Assembly: GCF_003428335.1 (NCBI RefSeq)
Contig: NZ_CP031704.1
Coordinates: forward strand, 1,240,001-1,304,000
DNA: 64,000 bases
Source: Solimonas sp. K1W22B-7
GTDB taxonomy: Bacteria > Pseudomonadota > Gammaproteobacteria > Nevskiales > Nevskiaceae
Reading direction: 5' to 3'
The stretch's first letter is position 1; every line of letters begins with the position of its first letter. Position numbers and translations under genes: made by a program. Positions 27,144 through 36,605 of this stretch are shown here, piece by piece. The notes beneath the pieces were generated by a model. It ran no database searches. It was not told where the DNA came from and saw nothing but the letters and a program-made list of their open reading frames with translations.

Positions 27144-27198
27144 AACTGGTTCAGGGTCGCCATCCATGGCGGGGCTTCACTTCCTGATCTAGCCCCGG

Positions 27199-27267
27199 CC
27201 CGGCCATCCATGGCCGGGCGTTCAGCAACGCAGGCAATGCCATTTAGGCATTGCCAAAGCGCGTTGC
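27199..27267. repeat. Two consecutive hairpins in the intergenic space
   Basis: CCCGGCCA-TCCA-TGGCCGGG (27199-27218) is followed by a double stem: outer GCAACGC/GCGTTGC and inner GGCAATGCC-ATTTA-GGCATTGCC (27224-27267). There is no T-run. Function unknown; the pattern resembles the hairpin chain of the 0.42-kb repeat. Confidence 0.7.
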
Positions 27268-27278
27268 TTCACCCGCTC

Positions 27279-27311
27279 GGCTGAAAAACGTCCTTTGGAC
27301 GTTTTTCAGCC
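27279..27311. terminator. 15-bp perfect hairpin, bidirectional terminator
   Basis: Fifteen-nt arms with a TTT loop contain A5 on one side and T5 on the other (AAAAACGTCC / GGACGTTTTT), so either strand reads as stem plus T-run. It overlaps the stop codon of the minus-strand DUF6489-like gene and closes the spacer after the small plus-strand gene. Confidence 0.82.
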
Positions 27312-27659
27312 TCCCCCCACCTCACTCTCCCGCGGCCCCGACTCATCCACCTCGCTGCGCTTGCCCGCGGCCTTCTTGGCTGCCGCCCGCTTGCGCGGCG
27401 ACTTGCGGGCCGCGGCGGCCGGGGCTTCTTCCTCGTCGTCGCCCGGCAGCACGCGGGCCACGATGTTCTTCCAGGGGCCGCGCTTGCGCAGGTTGTCGAG
27501 GTTCTGCTTGACGAAGCTGGCGGCGTCGAACTCGCCGGCGGCGCCGACCTTGTCGCGCAGGAAGGCGACGATGTCGTCCTGCAGGCCGGAGACGTCGGGC
27601 AGGCCCAGGAAGCGGCGCAGTTCCTCGGGCTTCACGTCGATCTCGATCTTGATCTGCAT
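27306..27659 (-). CDS. DUF6489-like protein with basic tail
   Basis: A 117-residue protein whose first 70 residues (MQIKIEIDVKPEELRRFLGL, PDVSGLQDDIVAFLRDK, GPWKNIV) match what I recall of the DUF6489 family. This is often found near PHA or phasin genes and has no assigned function. The tail is Lys/Arg/Ala-rich (RKSPRKRAAAKKAAGKR). The ATG at 27659 is well placed; longer readings add an unrelated Arg/Pro-rich segment. It follows the MAPEG gene by 10 bp and ends inside a terminator hairpin. Confidence 0.6.
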   Translation of the reverse strand: MQIKIEIDVKPEELRRFLGLPDVSGLQDDIVAFLRDKVGAAGEFDAASFVKQNLDNLRKRGPWKNIVARVLPGDDEEEAPAAAARKSPRKRAAAKKAAGKRSEVDESGPRESEVGGG

Positions 27660-27669
27660 GTGATGTTCC

Positions 27670-28041
27670 TCAGGCGGCGGAAATGAAGATGGCGATCGTG
27701 CAGCCGATGGCGGCGGTCCAGACCAGCGAGCGCACGGTCGGCTTGTCGGCAATGTAGAGCAGGCCGTAGGCCGCGCGCAGGCCGATGAAGGCCAGGGCCA
27801 GGCAGTTCACCGTCTCGCTGGGGCCCTTGACGATATGGGCGACGATCACCGCGGCGGCGAAGGCGGGGAAGGCCTCGAAGCTGTTGAGCTGGGCCCAGTT
27901 GGCGCGCTGGCGCCAGCCTTCGTTCTGCTCCAGCGAACTGCGCGGCCGGGCGTTGTCGAAGCGGCGCGACCACTTGGCCGCCAGCGTGAACGGGAAGGGC
28001 AGCAGGGCCGCGACAAACACGCACCACAGGGCAACCGTCAT
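27670..28041 (-). CDS. MAPEG family membrane protein
   Basis: A 123-residue inner-membrane protein with about four hydrophobic segments. It belongs to the MAPEG family of membrane-associated glutathione/eicosanoid proteins. Signature pieces are RRFDNARPRSSLE after the first helix, then RANWAQLNSFEAFPAFAAAVI and the AFIGLRAAYGLLYIAD helix. Bacterial members often have unknown activity. GGGGAA before the ATG at 28041 makes that start likelier than the ATG 24 bp upstream. It is grouped with the DUF6489-like gene. Confidence 0.8.
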   Translation of the reverse strand: MTVALWCVFVAALLPFPFTLAAKWSRRFDNARPRSSLEQNEGWRQRANWAQLNSFEAFPAFAAAVIVAHIVKGPSETVNCLALAFIGLRAAYGLLYIADKPTVRSLVWTAAIGCTIAIFISAA

Positions 28042-28097
28042 TGCGTCATTCCCCGATGTCTTCATGAACCGGGTTTATAGCATGACGGAGCCGGCCG

Positions 28098-28982
28098 TCA
28101 GACTCCCGTCAGGCGGCGCTGGGCTTCGCGGTAGCGGGCGGCGGTGCGCTCGACGATCTCGTCCGGCAGGGCCGGGCCGGGGGCCTTCTTGTCCCAGTCC
28201 AGGGTTTCCAGGTAGTCGCGCACGATCTGCTTGTCGAAGCTCGGCGGGCTGATGCCGGGGCGGTAGCCTTCGGCGTCCCAGAAGCGCGAGGAATCCGGCG
28301 TCAGCACCTCGTCGATCAGGTGCAGGCGGCCGTCCTCGTCCAGGCCGAACTCGAACTTGGTGTCGGCGATGATGATGCCGCGCCCCAGGGCGTATTCCGA
28401 GGCCTGGCGGTAGATGGTCAGGGTGACCTCGCGCAGCTGCGCGGCCAGGTCCTTGCCGATCTTGGCCTCGACCTCGGCCAGGGAGATGTTCTCGTCGTGC
28501 TGGCCCGCCGGGGCCTTGTCGGCCGGGGTGAAGATCGGTTCGGGCAGCGCTTCCGCCAGCTGCAGGCCGGCGGGCAGGGGGATGCCGCAGACCGCGCCGC
28601 TGCGCTGGTAGTCCTTCCAGCCGCTGCCGATCAGATAGCCGCGGGCGACGCATTCCACCGGGATCGCCTTGAGCTTCTTCACCACCACCGCGCGGCCCTC
28701 GCACTCGGCCAGCTCGGCCGGGGTCAGCCAGTCGGCCAGGCGGATTTCCGGGGCGGAGTGATTGGGGATCAGGCTGGTGTAGCGCTGCATCCAGAACTCA
28801 GTCACGGCGTTGAGCACCGCGCCCTTGCCCGGGATGGGGCGGGGCATGATCACGTCGAAGGCGGACAGGCGGTCGCTGGTGACGATCAGCATGTGCCTGT
28901 CGCCGAGGGCGAAGATGTCGCGCACCTTGCCTCCGTGGATGCGGGGCAGGCTGGTGATCGTCGATTCGTAGAGGGCGGGCAT
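28098..28982 (-). CDS. purC: Phosphoribosylaminoimidazole-succinocarboxamide synthase (SAICAR synthase)
   Basis: A 294-residue cytosolic enzyme of purine synthesis that joins aspartate to CAIR using ATP. Signature regions are [27 protein letters not shown] near the N-terminus, [16 protein letters not shown] in the middle and [14 protein letters not shown] near residue 205. The length places it with the longer (about 295-residue) type found in Xanthomonas and yeast-like enzymes, not the 237-residue E. coli type. It is divergent from rpe. Confidence 0.94.
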   Translation of the reverse strand: MPALYESTITSLPRIHGGKVRDIFALGDRHMLIVTSDRLSAFDVIMPRPIPGKGAVLNAVTEFWMQRYTSLIPNHSAPEIRLADWLTPAELAECEGRAVVVKKLKAIPVECVARGYLIGSGWKDYQRSGAVCGIPLPAGLQLAEALPEPIFTPADKAPAGQHDENISLAEVEAKIGKDLAAQLREVTLTIYRQASEYALGRGIIIADTKFEFGLDEDGRLHLIDEVLTPDSSRFWDAEGYRPGISPPSFDKQIVRDYLETLDWDKKAPGPALPDEIVERTAARYREAQRRLTGV

Positions 28983-29041
28983 GGGGACTGCGATTGAGAG
29001 GAAACTCGCGGATAATACGCGCCCGTCCAATGGTGCCGCCA

Positions 29042-29734
29042 ATGTCCAAGAGCAAACTGCCGCCCCTGATCGCGCCCTCGATCCTGTCCGCCGACCTGGC
29101 CCGCCTGGGCGAGGACGTGCAGCGCGTGCTGGCGGCCGGCGCCGACATCGTCCACTTCGACGTCATGGACAATCACTACGTGCCGAACCTGACCTTCGGC
29201 CCGACGATCTGCGAGGCCCTGCGCAAGTACGGCATCAAGGCGCCGATCGACGTGCACCTGATGGTGGAGCCGGTGGATGCCCTGGCGCAGCTGTTCGTCA
29301 AGGCCGGTGCCGACTACGTCACCTTCCACCCGGAGGCGACGAAGCACGTGGACCGCAGCCTGCAGGCGATCCGCGACGCCGGCTGCAAGTCCGGCCTGGT
29401 GTTCAACCCGGCCACGCCGCTCTCCTACCTGGACTACGTCATGGACAAGGTCGACATGGTGCTGCTGATGTCGGTCAACCCCGGCTTCGGCGGCCAGTCC
29501 TTCCTGCCGTCTGCGCTGACCAAGCTGAGCCAGGCCCGCGCCATGATCGACGCCTATACCGCGTCCACCGGCCGCGAAGTGCGCCTGGAGATCGACGGCG
29601 GGGTGAAGGTGGACAACATCCGCGAGATCGCCGCCGCCGGCGCCGATACCTTCGTGGCCGGCTCGGCGATCTTCAATTCCAAGGACTATGCGGCCACGAT
29701 CCAGGCGATGCGCAGCGCCATCGCCTCCGGCTAG
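29042..29734 (+). CDS. rpe: Ribulose-phosphate 3-epimerase
   Basis: A 230-residue TIM-barrel enzyme of the pentose phosphate pathway interconverting ribulose 5-phosphate and xylulose 5-phosphate. Metal and catalytic motifs are clear: [44 protein letters not shown] and EIDGGV. The ATG at 29042 fits the family start. It directly precedes the trp leader; in Pseudomonas an rpe-gph-trpE order is common, but gph is absent here. Confidence 0.95.
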   Translation: MSKSKLPPLIAPSILSADLARLGEDVQRVLAAGADIVHFDVMDNHYVPNLTFGPTICEALRKYGIKAPIDVHLMVEPVDALAQLFVKAGADYVTFHPEATKHVDRSLQAIRDAGCKSGLVFNPATPLSYLDYVMDKVDMVLLMSVNPGFGGQSFLPSALTKLSQARAMIDAYTASTGREVRLEIDGGVKVDNIREIAAAGADTFVAGSAIFNSKDYAATIQAMRSAIASG

Positions 29735-29743
29735 AATGAGCGC

Positions 29744-29800
29744 ATGAAGACCTTCCACAACCCCGCAGCGCAGCCGCCGTCGGCACGATGGCGCTGGTGA
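29744..29800 (+). CDS. trpL: trp operon leader peptide
   Basis: An 18-codon open frame (MKTFHNPAAQPPSARWRW) ends in TGG-CGC-TGG-TGA, 81 bp before trpE. Two Trp codons at the very end of a tiny frame in front of trpE are the mark of a tryptophan-sensing leader. It begins only 9 bp after rpe. I see no classical GC stem with a T-run between this frame and trpE. A GCCGCCGT within the leader can pair with ACGGCGGC near 29855. A TAGAAT hexamer at 29732-29737 would place transcription start at the leader ATG, but its -35 match is poor. Confidence 0.75.
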   Translation: MKTFHNPAAQPPSARWRW

Positions 29801-29881
29801 CTATTGCTTAGTTGAAACGATAAAGTTCAATCAATAATCACACTTGTCGCCACGGCGGCGGGCGCGTTCAAAGGAAGTCTG

Positions 29882-31318
29882 ATGTCTCCAACCTACAACC
29901 GCATCGCGCTGACGCGCGAACTGCCGGGCGATCTCGACACCGCCGTCGGGGTCTATCTCAAGCTTGCCCACAAGCCCTATTCCTACCTGCTGGAATCCGT
30001 CCATGGCGGCGACCAGTGGGGCCGCTACAGCTTCATCGGCCTGCCCTGCCGCGAGGTGCTGAAGGTGCGCGGCCACCACGTGCTGGTGGAGCGCGACGGC
30101 CGCATGATCGAGGAGGCCGAGGTGGCCGACCCGATCGACTTCGTGCGCCAGTACCAGCGCCGCGTGCGCCTGCAGCCGCGCGAGCTGCCGCTGCGCTTCA
30201 GCGGCGGCCTGGTGGGCTACTTCGGCTACGACTGCGTGCGCTACTTCGAGCCGCGCCTGGACCGGCCCAAGCCGGATCCGCTGGGTACGCCGGACATCCT
30301 GCTGATGCTGTCGGACGAGGTCATCGTGTTCGACAACCTGCGCGCGACCATGACCCTGGTGGTGCACGCCGACCCGGCCTCGAAGGAAGACCTGGAGCGC
30401 GGCGAGCGCCGCCTGGACGAGATCGCCGCCAAGCTGTCCGAGCCCCTGGCCCTGCCGCGCGCGCCGTACCACAGCAGTCCCGCCAAGCCGCTGGCCTTCA
30501 CCTCGGGCTTCAGCGAGGAGCGCTTCTGCGCCGCGGTGGAGCGGGTCAAGGACTACATCGCCGCCGGTGACTGCATGCAGGTGGTGCCTTCGCAGCGCCT
30601 GTCGGCACCGTTCAAGGCCGACCCGGCGCGTCTCTACCGCGCCATCCGCCGCCTCAATCCCTCGCCCTACATGTACTGCATGGACCTGGGTGATCACCAT
30701 GTCGTCGGTTCCAGCCCGGAGATCCTGGTGCGGGTGCAGGACGGCACCGCGACCGTGCGTCCCATCGCCGGCACGCGCAAGCGCGGCGCCACGCCGGAGG
30801 AGGACCACGCCCTGGAGCAGGAGCTGCTGGCCGATCCCAAGGAGATCGCCGAGCACCTGATGCTGATCGACCTGGGCCGCAACGACGTCGGCCGCGTGTC
30901 CCAGACCGGCAGCGTCAAGCTGACCGACAAGATGGTGATCGAGCGCTACAGCCACGTGATGCACATCGTCAGCAACGTCACCGGCCAGCTCAAGCCCGGC
31001 GTCGATGCGCTCGACGCGCTGGCCGCGACCTTTCCGGCCGGCACCCTGTCGGGTGCGCCCAAGGTGCGGGCGATGGAGATCATCCAGGAGCTGGAGCCGG
31101 TCAAGCGCGGCATCTACGGCGGCGCCGTGGGCTATCTCGGCTGGGACGGCAACATGGATACGGCGATCGCGATCCGAACCGCGGTGATCAAGGACGGCCA
31201 GGTCCACGTACAGGCCGGCGCCGGTGTCGTTGCCGACTCGGTGCCTGCGTCCGAGTGGACCGAAACCATGACCAAGGCCCGGGCGATGATGAATGCCGCG
31301 GCGGAGGCCTCGTCATGA
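29882..31318 (+). CDS. trpE: Anthranilate synthase component I
   Basis: A 478-residue chorismate-binding subunit that makes anthranilate with ammonia from TrpG. The N-terminal region has the tryptophan feedback site ([18 protein letters not shown]). The catalytic C-terminal region has [40 protein letters not shown] and [22 protein letters not shown] precedes the ATG. The stop overlaps the trpG start by 4 bp (ATGA), coupling the two subunits. Confidence 0.96.
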   Translation: MSPTYNRIALTRELPGDLDTAVGVYLKLAHKPYSYLLESVHGGDQWGRYSFIGLPCREVLKVRGHHVLVERDGRMIEEAEVADPIDFVRQYQRRVRLQPRELPLRFSGGLVGYFGYDCVRYFEPRLDRPKPDPLGTPDILLMLSDEVIVFDNLRATMTLVVHADPASKEDLERGERRLDEIAAKLSEPLALPRAPYHSSPAKPLAFTSGFSEERFCAAVERVKDYIAAGDCMQVVPSQRLSAPFKADPARLYRAIRRLNPSPYMYCMDLGDHHVVGSSPEILVRVQDGTATVRPIAGTRKRGATPEEDHALEQELLADPKEIAEHLMLIDLGRNDVGRVSQTGSVKLTDKMVIERYSHVMHIVSNVTGQLKPGVDALDALAATFPAGTLSGAPKVRAMEIIQELEPVKRGIYGGAVGYLGWDGNMDTAIAIRTAVIKDGQVHVQAGAGVVADSVPASEWTETMTKARAMMNAAAEASS

Positions 31319-31899
31319 TCGTCATGATCGACAACTACGACAGCTTCACCTACAACCTCGTGCAGTACTTCGGGGAGCTGGGTGCGGACGTCGTCGTGCA
31401 TCGCAACGACCAGATCACGGTGGACGAGGTGGCGGCGCTCAAGCCCAGCCATATCATCCTCTCGCCCGGCCCCTGCACGCCGAACGAGGCGGGCATCTGC
31501 CTGGAGCTGATCGACCGTCTCAAGGGGCAGTTCCCGATCCTGGGCGTGTGCCTGGGCCACCAGTCCATCGGCCAGGCCTTCGGCGGCGTGGTGAAGCGTG
31601 CCCGCGAGGTCATGCACGGCAAGGTCAGCCCGATCCATCATGCCGATACCGGCATGTTCCACGGCCTGCCTTCGCCCTACACGGCCACCCGTTACCACTC
31701 GCTGATCGTCGAGGAATCGACGCTGCCGAAGGAACTGGAAGTGACGGCCTGGACGCAGAAGGCCGATGGCAGCCGCGACGAGATCATGGGCCTGCGCCAC
31801 CGGACGCTGCCGATCGAGGGTGTGCAGTTCCACCCGGAGTCGATCCTGACCGAGCACGGCCACCAGCTGCTGAAGAATTTCCTGGAGGCTCACAAGTGA
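31315..31899 (+). CDS. trpG: Anthranilate synthase component II (glutamine amidotransferase)
   Basis: A 194-residue class I glutamine amidotransferase supplying ammonia to TrpE. The nucleophile Cys is in [12 protein letters not shown], and the His/Glu pair is in [10 protein letters not shown]. It begins [20 protein letters not shown]. Related enzymes can also serve PabB in folate synthesis; no pabA/pabB is seen here. It overlaps trpE by 4 bp and trpD by 4 bp (GTGA). Confidence 0.95.
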   Translation: MIVMIDNYDSFTYNLVQYFGELGADVVVHRNDQITVDEVAALKPSHIILSPGPCTPNEAGICLELIDRLKGQFPILGVCLGHQSIGQAFGGVVKRAREVMHGKVSPIHHADTGMFHGLPSPYTATRYHSLIVEESTLPKELEVTAWTQKADGSRDEIMGLRHRTLPIEGVQFHPESILTEHGHQLLKNFLEAHK

Positions 31900-32930
31900 G
31901 CATCACCCCGCAGGAGGCGCTGCAGCGCCTGATCGAGCATCGCGAGATATTCCCGGACGAGATGGTCGACCTGATGCGTCAGGTCATGCGCGGCGAGGTG
32001 TCGCCGGTCATGACCGCGGCCATCCTCACCGGCCTGCGCGTGAAGAAGGAAACCGTCGGCGAGATCGCCGCCGCCGCGCAGGTGATGCGCGAGTTCGCGC
32101 TCAAGGTCGAGGTGGCGCCGCATCCGCATTTCGTCGACATCGTCGGCACCGGCGGCGACGGCGCGCATACCTTCAACATTTCCACCGCCTCGATCTTCGT
32201 GGCGGCGGCGGCCGGCGCGCGCGTGGCCAAGCACGGCAACCGCAGCGTCTCCTCCAAGTCCGGCTCCGCCGACGTGCTGGAGGCCCTGGGCGCGGTGATC
32301 GAGCTGCAGCCGGCGCAGGTCGCCGCGTGCATCGAGCGCTGCGGCATCGGCTTCATGTTCGCGCCGATCCACCACCCGGCGATGAAGGCGGTGGGTCCGG
32401 TGCGCAAGGAAATGGGCGTGCGCACGGTGTTCAACATCCTCGGCCCGCTGACCAACCCGGCCGGCGCGCCGAACATGCTGATGGGCGTGTTCCACCCCGA
32501 TCTCGTCGGCATCCAGGTGCGGGCGCTGCAGAAGCTCGGCGTGCAGCGTGCCCTGGTGGTCTGGGGCAAGGACAACCTCGACGAAATCACCCTGGGCGCC
32601 GGCACCCTGGTGGGCGAGCTGATCGACGGCCAGGTGCGCGAGTACGAGATCCACCCGGAGGACTTCGGCCTGGCCATGGCCTCCACCCGCCAGCTGCGCG
32701 TCGCCGATGCGCAGGAGTCCAAGGCGCGGCTGCTGGAGGCGCTGGACAACCGGGATGGCGTCGCCCGCGACATCGTCGCGCTCAACGCCGGCGCCGCGCT
32801 CTACGCCGCCAACCTCGTCGGCAGCATCCACGACGGCATCGCCAAGGCGCGCCACGCGATCGCCAGCGGCGCGGCCCGCGCCCGGCTGGACGAGTTCGTG
32901 GCCACCACCCGCAGCATCGCAGGCAAGTAA
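31896..32930 (+). CDS. trpD: Anthranilate phosphoribosyltransferase
   Basis: A 344-residue enzyme transferring anthranilate to PRPP. The PRPP-binding GTGGDG is present in [18 protein letters not shown], with [21 protein letters not shown] next and a C-terminal ALNAGAALY motif. The start is a GTG at 31896 inside the trpG stop, with CTGGAGG upstream. Its stop shares one base with the trpC ATG (TAATG). Confidence 0.95.
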   Translation: MSITPQEALQRLIEHREIFPDEMVDLMRQVMRGEVSPVMTAAILTGLRVKKETVGEIAAAAQVMREFALKVEVAPHPHFVDIVGTGGDGAHTFNISTASIFVAAAAGARVAKHGNRSVSSKSGSADVLEALGAVIELQPAQVAACIERCGIGFMFAPIHHPAMKAVGPVRKEMGVRTVFNILGPLTNPAGAPNMLMGVFHPDLVGIQVRALQKLGVQRALVVWGKDNLDEITLGAGTLVGELIDGQVREYEIHPEDFGLAMASTRQLRVADAQESKARLLEALDNRDGVARDIVALNAGAALYAANLVGSIHDGIAKARHAIASGAARARLDEFVATTRSIAGK

Positions 32931-33727
32931 TGGCCGACATCCTCGAACGTATTCTCGAAGTCAAGAAAGACGAAATCCGCGATCTCAAGCGGCGCTACTC
33001 GCTGTCCGCGCTGGAAGACCTGGCGGGTGCCGCCGATCGCGTGCGCGGTTTTGGTGCATCCCTGCGCTCTGTTGTTGCATCCGGCCGCGCCGGTGTCATC
33101 GCCGAGATCAAGAAGGCCTCGCCCAGCAAGGGCGTGATCCGCGCCGACTTCAACCCGGCCTGGATCGCCGGCGAGTACGCCGCCCATGGCGCCGCCTGCC
33201 TGTCGGTGCTGACCGATGAGCGCTTCTTCCAGGGGCACAACGACTTTCTCGTCGCCGCCCGCAAGGCGGTGGCACTGCCGGCGATCCGCAAGGACTTCCT
33301 GGTCGATCCGCTGCAGGTCATCGAGGCCCGTGCGATCGGCGCCGACGCCATCCTGCTGATCGCCGCCTGCCTGTCGGTGACGCAGATGCGCGAGCTCTAC
33401 AGCCTGGCGCAGTCGCTGGGCCTGGACGTCCTCGTGGAGATCCACGACGGCATGGAGCTGGACCAGGTGCTGTCGGCGCAGCTCGCCGGCCCGGTGCTGC
33501 TGGGCATCAACAACCGCAACCTGCGGACCTTCGAGACCCGCCTGGACACGACGCTGGACCTGTTGCCGCGCCTGCCCAAGGACTACGAGGTGGTCACCGA
33601 GAGCGGGATTGCGGCGCCGGATGACGTGAAGCGCATGCGCGACGCCGACGTGAACCGCTTCCTGATCGGCGAGTCGCTGATGCGCCAGCCGAGCCCGGGC
33701 AAGGCGCTGGCGGCGCTGCTGGCCTGA
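32930..33727 (+). CDS. trpC: Indole-3-glycerol-phosphate synthase
   Basis: A 265-residue TIM-barrel enzyme of tryptophan synthesis. Signature motifs are AEIKKASPSKGVI (catalytic Lys), LSVLTDERFFQG, RKDFLVDPLQV, EIHDGMELD, GINNRNLRTF and VTESGI. It is monofunctional, without a fused TrpF. It is the last gene of trpEGDC, and trpF, trpB and trpA are not in this window, a split-operon layout usual for Pseudomonas and Xanthomonas. Confidence 0.95.
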   Translation: MADILERILEVKKDEIRDLKRRYSLSALEDLAGAADRVRGFGASLRSVVASGRAGVIAEIKKASPSKGVIRADFNPAWIAGEYAAHGAACLSVLTDERFFQGHNDFLVAARKAVALPAIRKDFLVDPLQVIEARAIGADAILLIAACLSVTQMRELYSLAQSLGLDVLVEIHDGMELDQVLSAQLAGPVLLGINNRNLRTFETRLDTTLDLLPRLPKDYEVVTESGIAAPDDVKRMRDADVNRFLIGESLMRQPSPGKALAALLA

Positions 33728-33737
33728 GGCAGGCCGG

Positions 33738-33761
33738 GCCTGTCAGGATAAGCTGACAGGC
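33738..33761 (+). terminator. Stem-loop after trpC
   Basis: GCCTGTCA and TGACAGGC form a perfect 8-bp stem around an 8-nt loop, 10 bp after trpC. No T-run follows, so it may protect the mRNA end or be a weak or Rho-assisted terminator. Confidence 0.5.
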
Positions 33762-33850
33762 TGTTCAGGTTGACGGACCGGAGGCTTGTGGTCCAGCCTG
33801 CGGCGGAGTCGTGGACGGGACCCGTCCGCGCAGAGCCAGGGAGAGGCCAG

Positions 33851-35425
33851 ATGCAACTCAGCCGCCGTTTCCGCCAGGGACTGCTCGCGCTTGCCGGCGC
33901 TGCCGCCCTTCTCGCCGCGATACCCGCATCGGCGCAGCTGGCGCCGCAACCCTCTTCGGATACCTTCGTCAGCGGAACTTTCACGCCGGCCTTCGGCGGC
34001 GCGCGGCCACCGCATGCCGCGCGCGTGGCAACCAATGCCGCCGGCCAGGTCGTGGTGGTCTACGGCGCCGTGACGGGATCCGGTTCGGCCGACAGTCGTC
34101 TCATGGCGCGCCTCTACGACGCCGGCGGCAACGCCGCCCTGGGTGCGCCGTTCACGGTCGCCAGCGGGGCCATCGGCAACGGCATTCGCAACCGTGCCGA
34201 CGTCGCCATGGATACCGCCGGCAACTTCGTCGTGGTCTATACCCGCGACACCTTCACCACGGGGCCGTTCGTCGCCACCTCCTCGGTGGAGGCGCGGCGC
34301 TACGACGCCGCCGGCCTGCCGCTGGGCGCGCCCTTCACGGTGGCCGTCGCCTCGGTGCGATCGCTGACCTCGGAACCCGACCCGGCCGTGGCGATCGCCG
34401 CCGACGGCAGCGTCGCCGTGGCCTGGACCACCGAGATCGGTGTGGTGCAGCCGCCGCCCAGCACGGGGTCGAATCCGAACACTGCGGTGGCCCTGCGCGT
34501 GTACTCCCCGGCCCTGGTCGGTGGCCCGGAGCAACTCCTCTCCAACCCCGCCGACGCCGAGGAGCGCCAGGCCACAGAGGTCGCCGTCGCGGCCACGGGC
34601 AACGGTTTCGCGGTCGCCTGGACCGGCAGCAGCCAGAACTTCCAGGCGCCGGGCGAGTTGCGCCGGGCAGTGATCCGCGCCCGCCTGGCCGACGCCGCCG
34701 GCGCTCCTGCCGGGCCGGTGCGGGCGGCCAGTGCCACCCTGCTCAACGAGGGGCGCAAGACCTTCGGGCGCGGCTTTCCCGCGGTGGCCGGCGGCGCCGG
34801 CAACGAGTTCGCGGTCAGCTGGAACGAGGTGGCCAACACCACGCTGTTCAGCAGCACCACGCGCCGCAGCTCGATCCTGTTCAACGCCTACGACAACGCC
34901 GGTCTATCGAAGCAGGGCATCGTGCAGGCGGCGTCCACCCCGGCCGTGATCCAGCGCCAGTCGGCGCTGGCCTTCCGCGACGACGGCGGGCTGACGCTGG
35001 CCTGGGACTCGCTCTCGATATTGCCCGGGGTTTCCACGATCCTGCCCCTGGTCGTGGTGACGGACGTGGTCCACGCCGTGCTGATCGCCGTCTTCGGCGA
35101 GGGTGCCCTGGGCATTGTCCAGGTGATCGACCAGATCGTCTCGACGATCCTGCCCAATGGTTTTCCGCTGCCGCCGGTGATCGGCACCGGCTTCCCCACC
35201 GACATCTTCGCGCGGCAGTACGACGCCAGTGCGCAGCCACAGGGCCAGGCCGTCCGCGTGAACAACCGCACCAACAACGGGGTGGAGGCGGCACCGGACC
35301 TGGCGATCGCCGCCGGTGGCGGGCGCGCCGCAGTGGCCTGGGAGTTCGCCGTGCTGAGCGACCGCAACACCCCGCGCAGCTCGGCGCAGGACGGGATCTA
35401 CCTGAAGGTCCTGCAAGAACCCTAG
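33851..35425 (+). CDS. Secreted hypothetical protein, possible beta-propeller-like repeats
   Basis: A 524-residue exported protein. A Sec signal peptide spans about residues 1-29 (basic MQLSRRFRQG, then LLALAGAAALLAAIPASAQ). The mature chain repeats a motif of the type 'DTAGNFVVVYTRD / ADGSVAVAWTTE / GNGFAVAWTGS / GNEFAVSWNEV / DDGGLTLAWDS / GGRAAVAWEF' about every 55-70 residues, as in beta-propeller blade or FG-GAP-like proteins. A hydrophobic insert (about 393-445: ILPLVVVTDVVHAVLIAVFG and following) interrupts the pattern. I do not recognise a family. The ATG at 33851 has GAGAGG before it. It is convergent with crp. Confidence 0.65.
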   Translation: MQLSRRFRQGLLALAGAAALLAAIPASAQLAPQPSSDTFVSGTFTPAFGGARPPHAARVATNAAGQVVVVYGAVTGSGSADSRLMARLYDAGGNAALGAPFTVASGAIGNGIRNRADVAMDTAGNFVVVYTRDTFTTGPFVATSSVEARRYDAAGLPLGAPFTVAVASVRSLTSEPDPAVAIAADGSVAVAWTTEIGVVQPPPSTGSNPNTAVALRVYSPALVGGPEQLLSNPADAEERQATEVAVAATGNGFAVAWTGSSQNFQAPGELRRAVIRARLADAAGAPAGPVRAASATLLNEGRKTFGRGFPAVAGGAGNEFAVSWNEVANTTLFSSTTRRSSILFNAYDNAGLSKQGIVQAASTPAVIQRQSALAFRDDGGLTLAWDSLSILPGVSTILPLVVVTDVVHAVLIAVFGEGALGIVQVIDQIVSTILPNGFPLPPVIGTGFPTDIFARQYDASAQPQGQAVRVNNRTNNGVEAAPDLAIAAGGGRAAVAWEFAVLSDRNTPRSSAQDGIYLKVLQEP

Positions 35426-36051
35426 CTGCCCGGCCTCTTGATCCCCAGGATCAGGATGCTGCGGCCCTGGGAGGCGACCATGCCGTCTTCTTCCAGCTTC
35501 TTGAGCACGCGGCCGGCCATTTCGCGCGAGCAGCCGACGATGCGCGCCAGTTCCTGGCGGCTGACCTTGACCATCACGCCACGGGCATGCGGCAGCGCGT
35601 CGGGGTTCTTGCTCAGGTCCAGCAGGGCGTGGGCGAGGCGGCCGGCGACGTCGAGGAAGGCCAGGTCGCCGAGGCGGCGGCTGGTGTCGCGCAGGCGCTC
35701 GGACAGCTGGCCGGCGACCTCGAACATGATTTCCGGGTACTGGCGTACGAAGCCGCGGAAGGCGTGGTAGCCGATTTCCGCCACCAGGGTGGGGCTGCGG
35801 GTGCGCACGATGGCGGTGCGGGTCTGCTGCTCCGGGAACAGGCACATCTCGCCGAAGAAGTCGCCGGGGTTGAGGTAGGCCAGCACGATCTCCCGGCCGT
35901 CCGTGTCCTCCAGCATGATGCTGACCGAGCCTTCGAGGATGTAGTACAGGGACTGCGGTTCGTCCCCGGCGTGGATCAGCGTGTGCTTCGGCGGAAAACT
36001 CTTTTTATGCGCCTGCGCGACGAAGGCCTGTACGGCCGGCTTGTCCAGCAT
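35422..36051 (-). CDS. crp: CRP/Vfr/Clp-type global transcription regulator
   Basis: A 209-residue CRP-family regulator. The cyclic-nucleotide domain has GDFFGEMCLF with Glu of the ribose site, followed by QTRTA where E. coli CRP has the Arg-Ser phosphate pair. DTSRRLG keeps the Thr-Ser pair of the dimer helix. The DNA helix SRQELARIVGCSREMAGRVLKKLEE is nearly that of CRP, Vfr and Xanthomonas Clp. Whether the ligand is cAMP (Vfr/CRP) or c-di-GMP (Clp) cannot be settled here. AAGGAG precedes the ATG at 36051. The gene is divergent from an osmC-like gene, as crp and yhfA are in E. coli. Confidence 0.9.
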   Translation of the reverse strand: MLDKPAVQAFVAQAHKKSFPPKHTLIHAGDEPQSLYYILEGSVSIMLEDTDGREIVLAYLNPGDFFGEMCLFPEQQTRTAIVRTRSPTLVAEIGYHAFRGFVRQYPEIMFEVAGQLSERLRDTSRRLGDLAFLDVAGRLAHALLDLSKNPDALPHARGVMVKVSRQELARIVGCSREMAGRVLKKLEEDGMVASQGRSILILGIKRPGS

Positions 36052-36139
36052 CGGAAAACTCCTTCCCCAAAAGTGCTTCAGTGCTTGATTTGGACGAAAA
36101 TACCACAATGATCAACGACTCAACGAACCGGGAGCCAGG

Positions 36140-36562
36140 GTGAAAGCACGCATCAAGTGGGCCGAAAAGGCCACGTTCATCGCCGAAAGCGGCAGCGGAC
36201 ACGCGGTTGTCGTCGACGGTCCGCCCGATATCGGCGGCCGCAACCTGGGCCCCCGGCCCATGGAATTGCTGCTGATGGGGGTGGGCGCCTGCTCCACCGT
36301 GGATGTGATCTACATCCTGCAGAAAGCGCGCCAGACCGTGACCGACTGCTGGTGCGAGCTGGACAGCAAGCGCGCCGAGACCGACCCGAAGGTTTTTACG
36401 GACATTCACCTGCATTTCGTGGTGACGGGCCGGAATCTGGCCGAAAACCACGTCAAGAGGGCCGTGGAACTGTCCGCCGAGAAGTATTGCTCGGCCTCCA
36501 TCATGCTCAAGAAGGGTGGGGTCAACGTCAGCTACGACTACGAGATCCGTGCGGCGGAATGA
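36140..36562 (+). CDS. OsmC family protein (YhfA-like)
   Basis: A 140-residue OsmC/Ohr-fold protein. The two conserved cysteines are in LMGVGACSTVDVIY (Cys51) and AEKYCSASIML, the pattern of thiol-dependent peroxidase relatives. YhfA-type members next to crp have no proven substrate. The start is a GTG at 36140 with GGAGCCAGG upstream. The 88-bp gap to crp must hold promoters for both genes. Confidence 0.88.
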   Translation: MKARIKWAEKATFIAESGSGHAVVVDGPPDIGGRNLGPRPMELLLMGVGACSTVDVIYILQKARQTVTDCWCELDSKRAETDPKVFTDIHLHFVVTGRNLAENHVKRAVELSAEKYCSASIMLKKGGVNVSYDYEIRAAE

Positions 36563-36605
36563 ACGCCGGCAGGCCCCCTGTCGTCAAACTGACGCGGTTT
36601 CGGGG

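Noticed and set aside
29812-29834. TTGAAA with downstream AATAAT or TAATCA as a trpE promoter inside the leader region
   Set aside because: Spacing is 15 bp for the better -10, or the 17-bp option has a very poor -10. It would also leave the leader peptide untranscribed, though this is not excluded.
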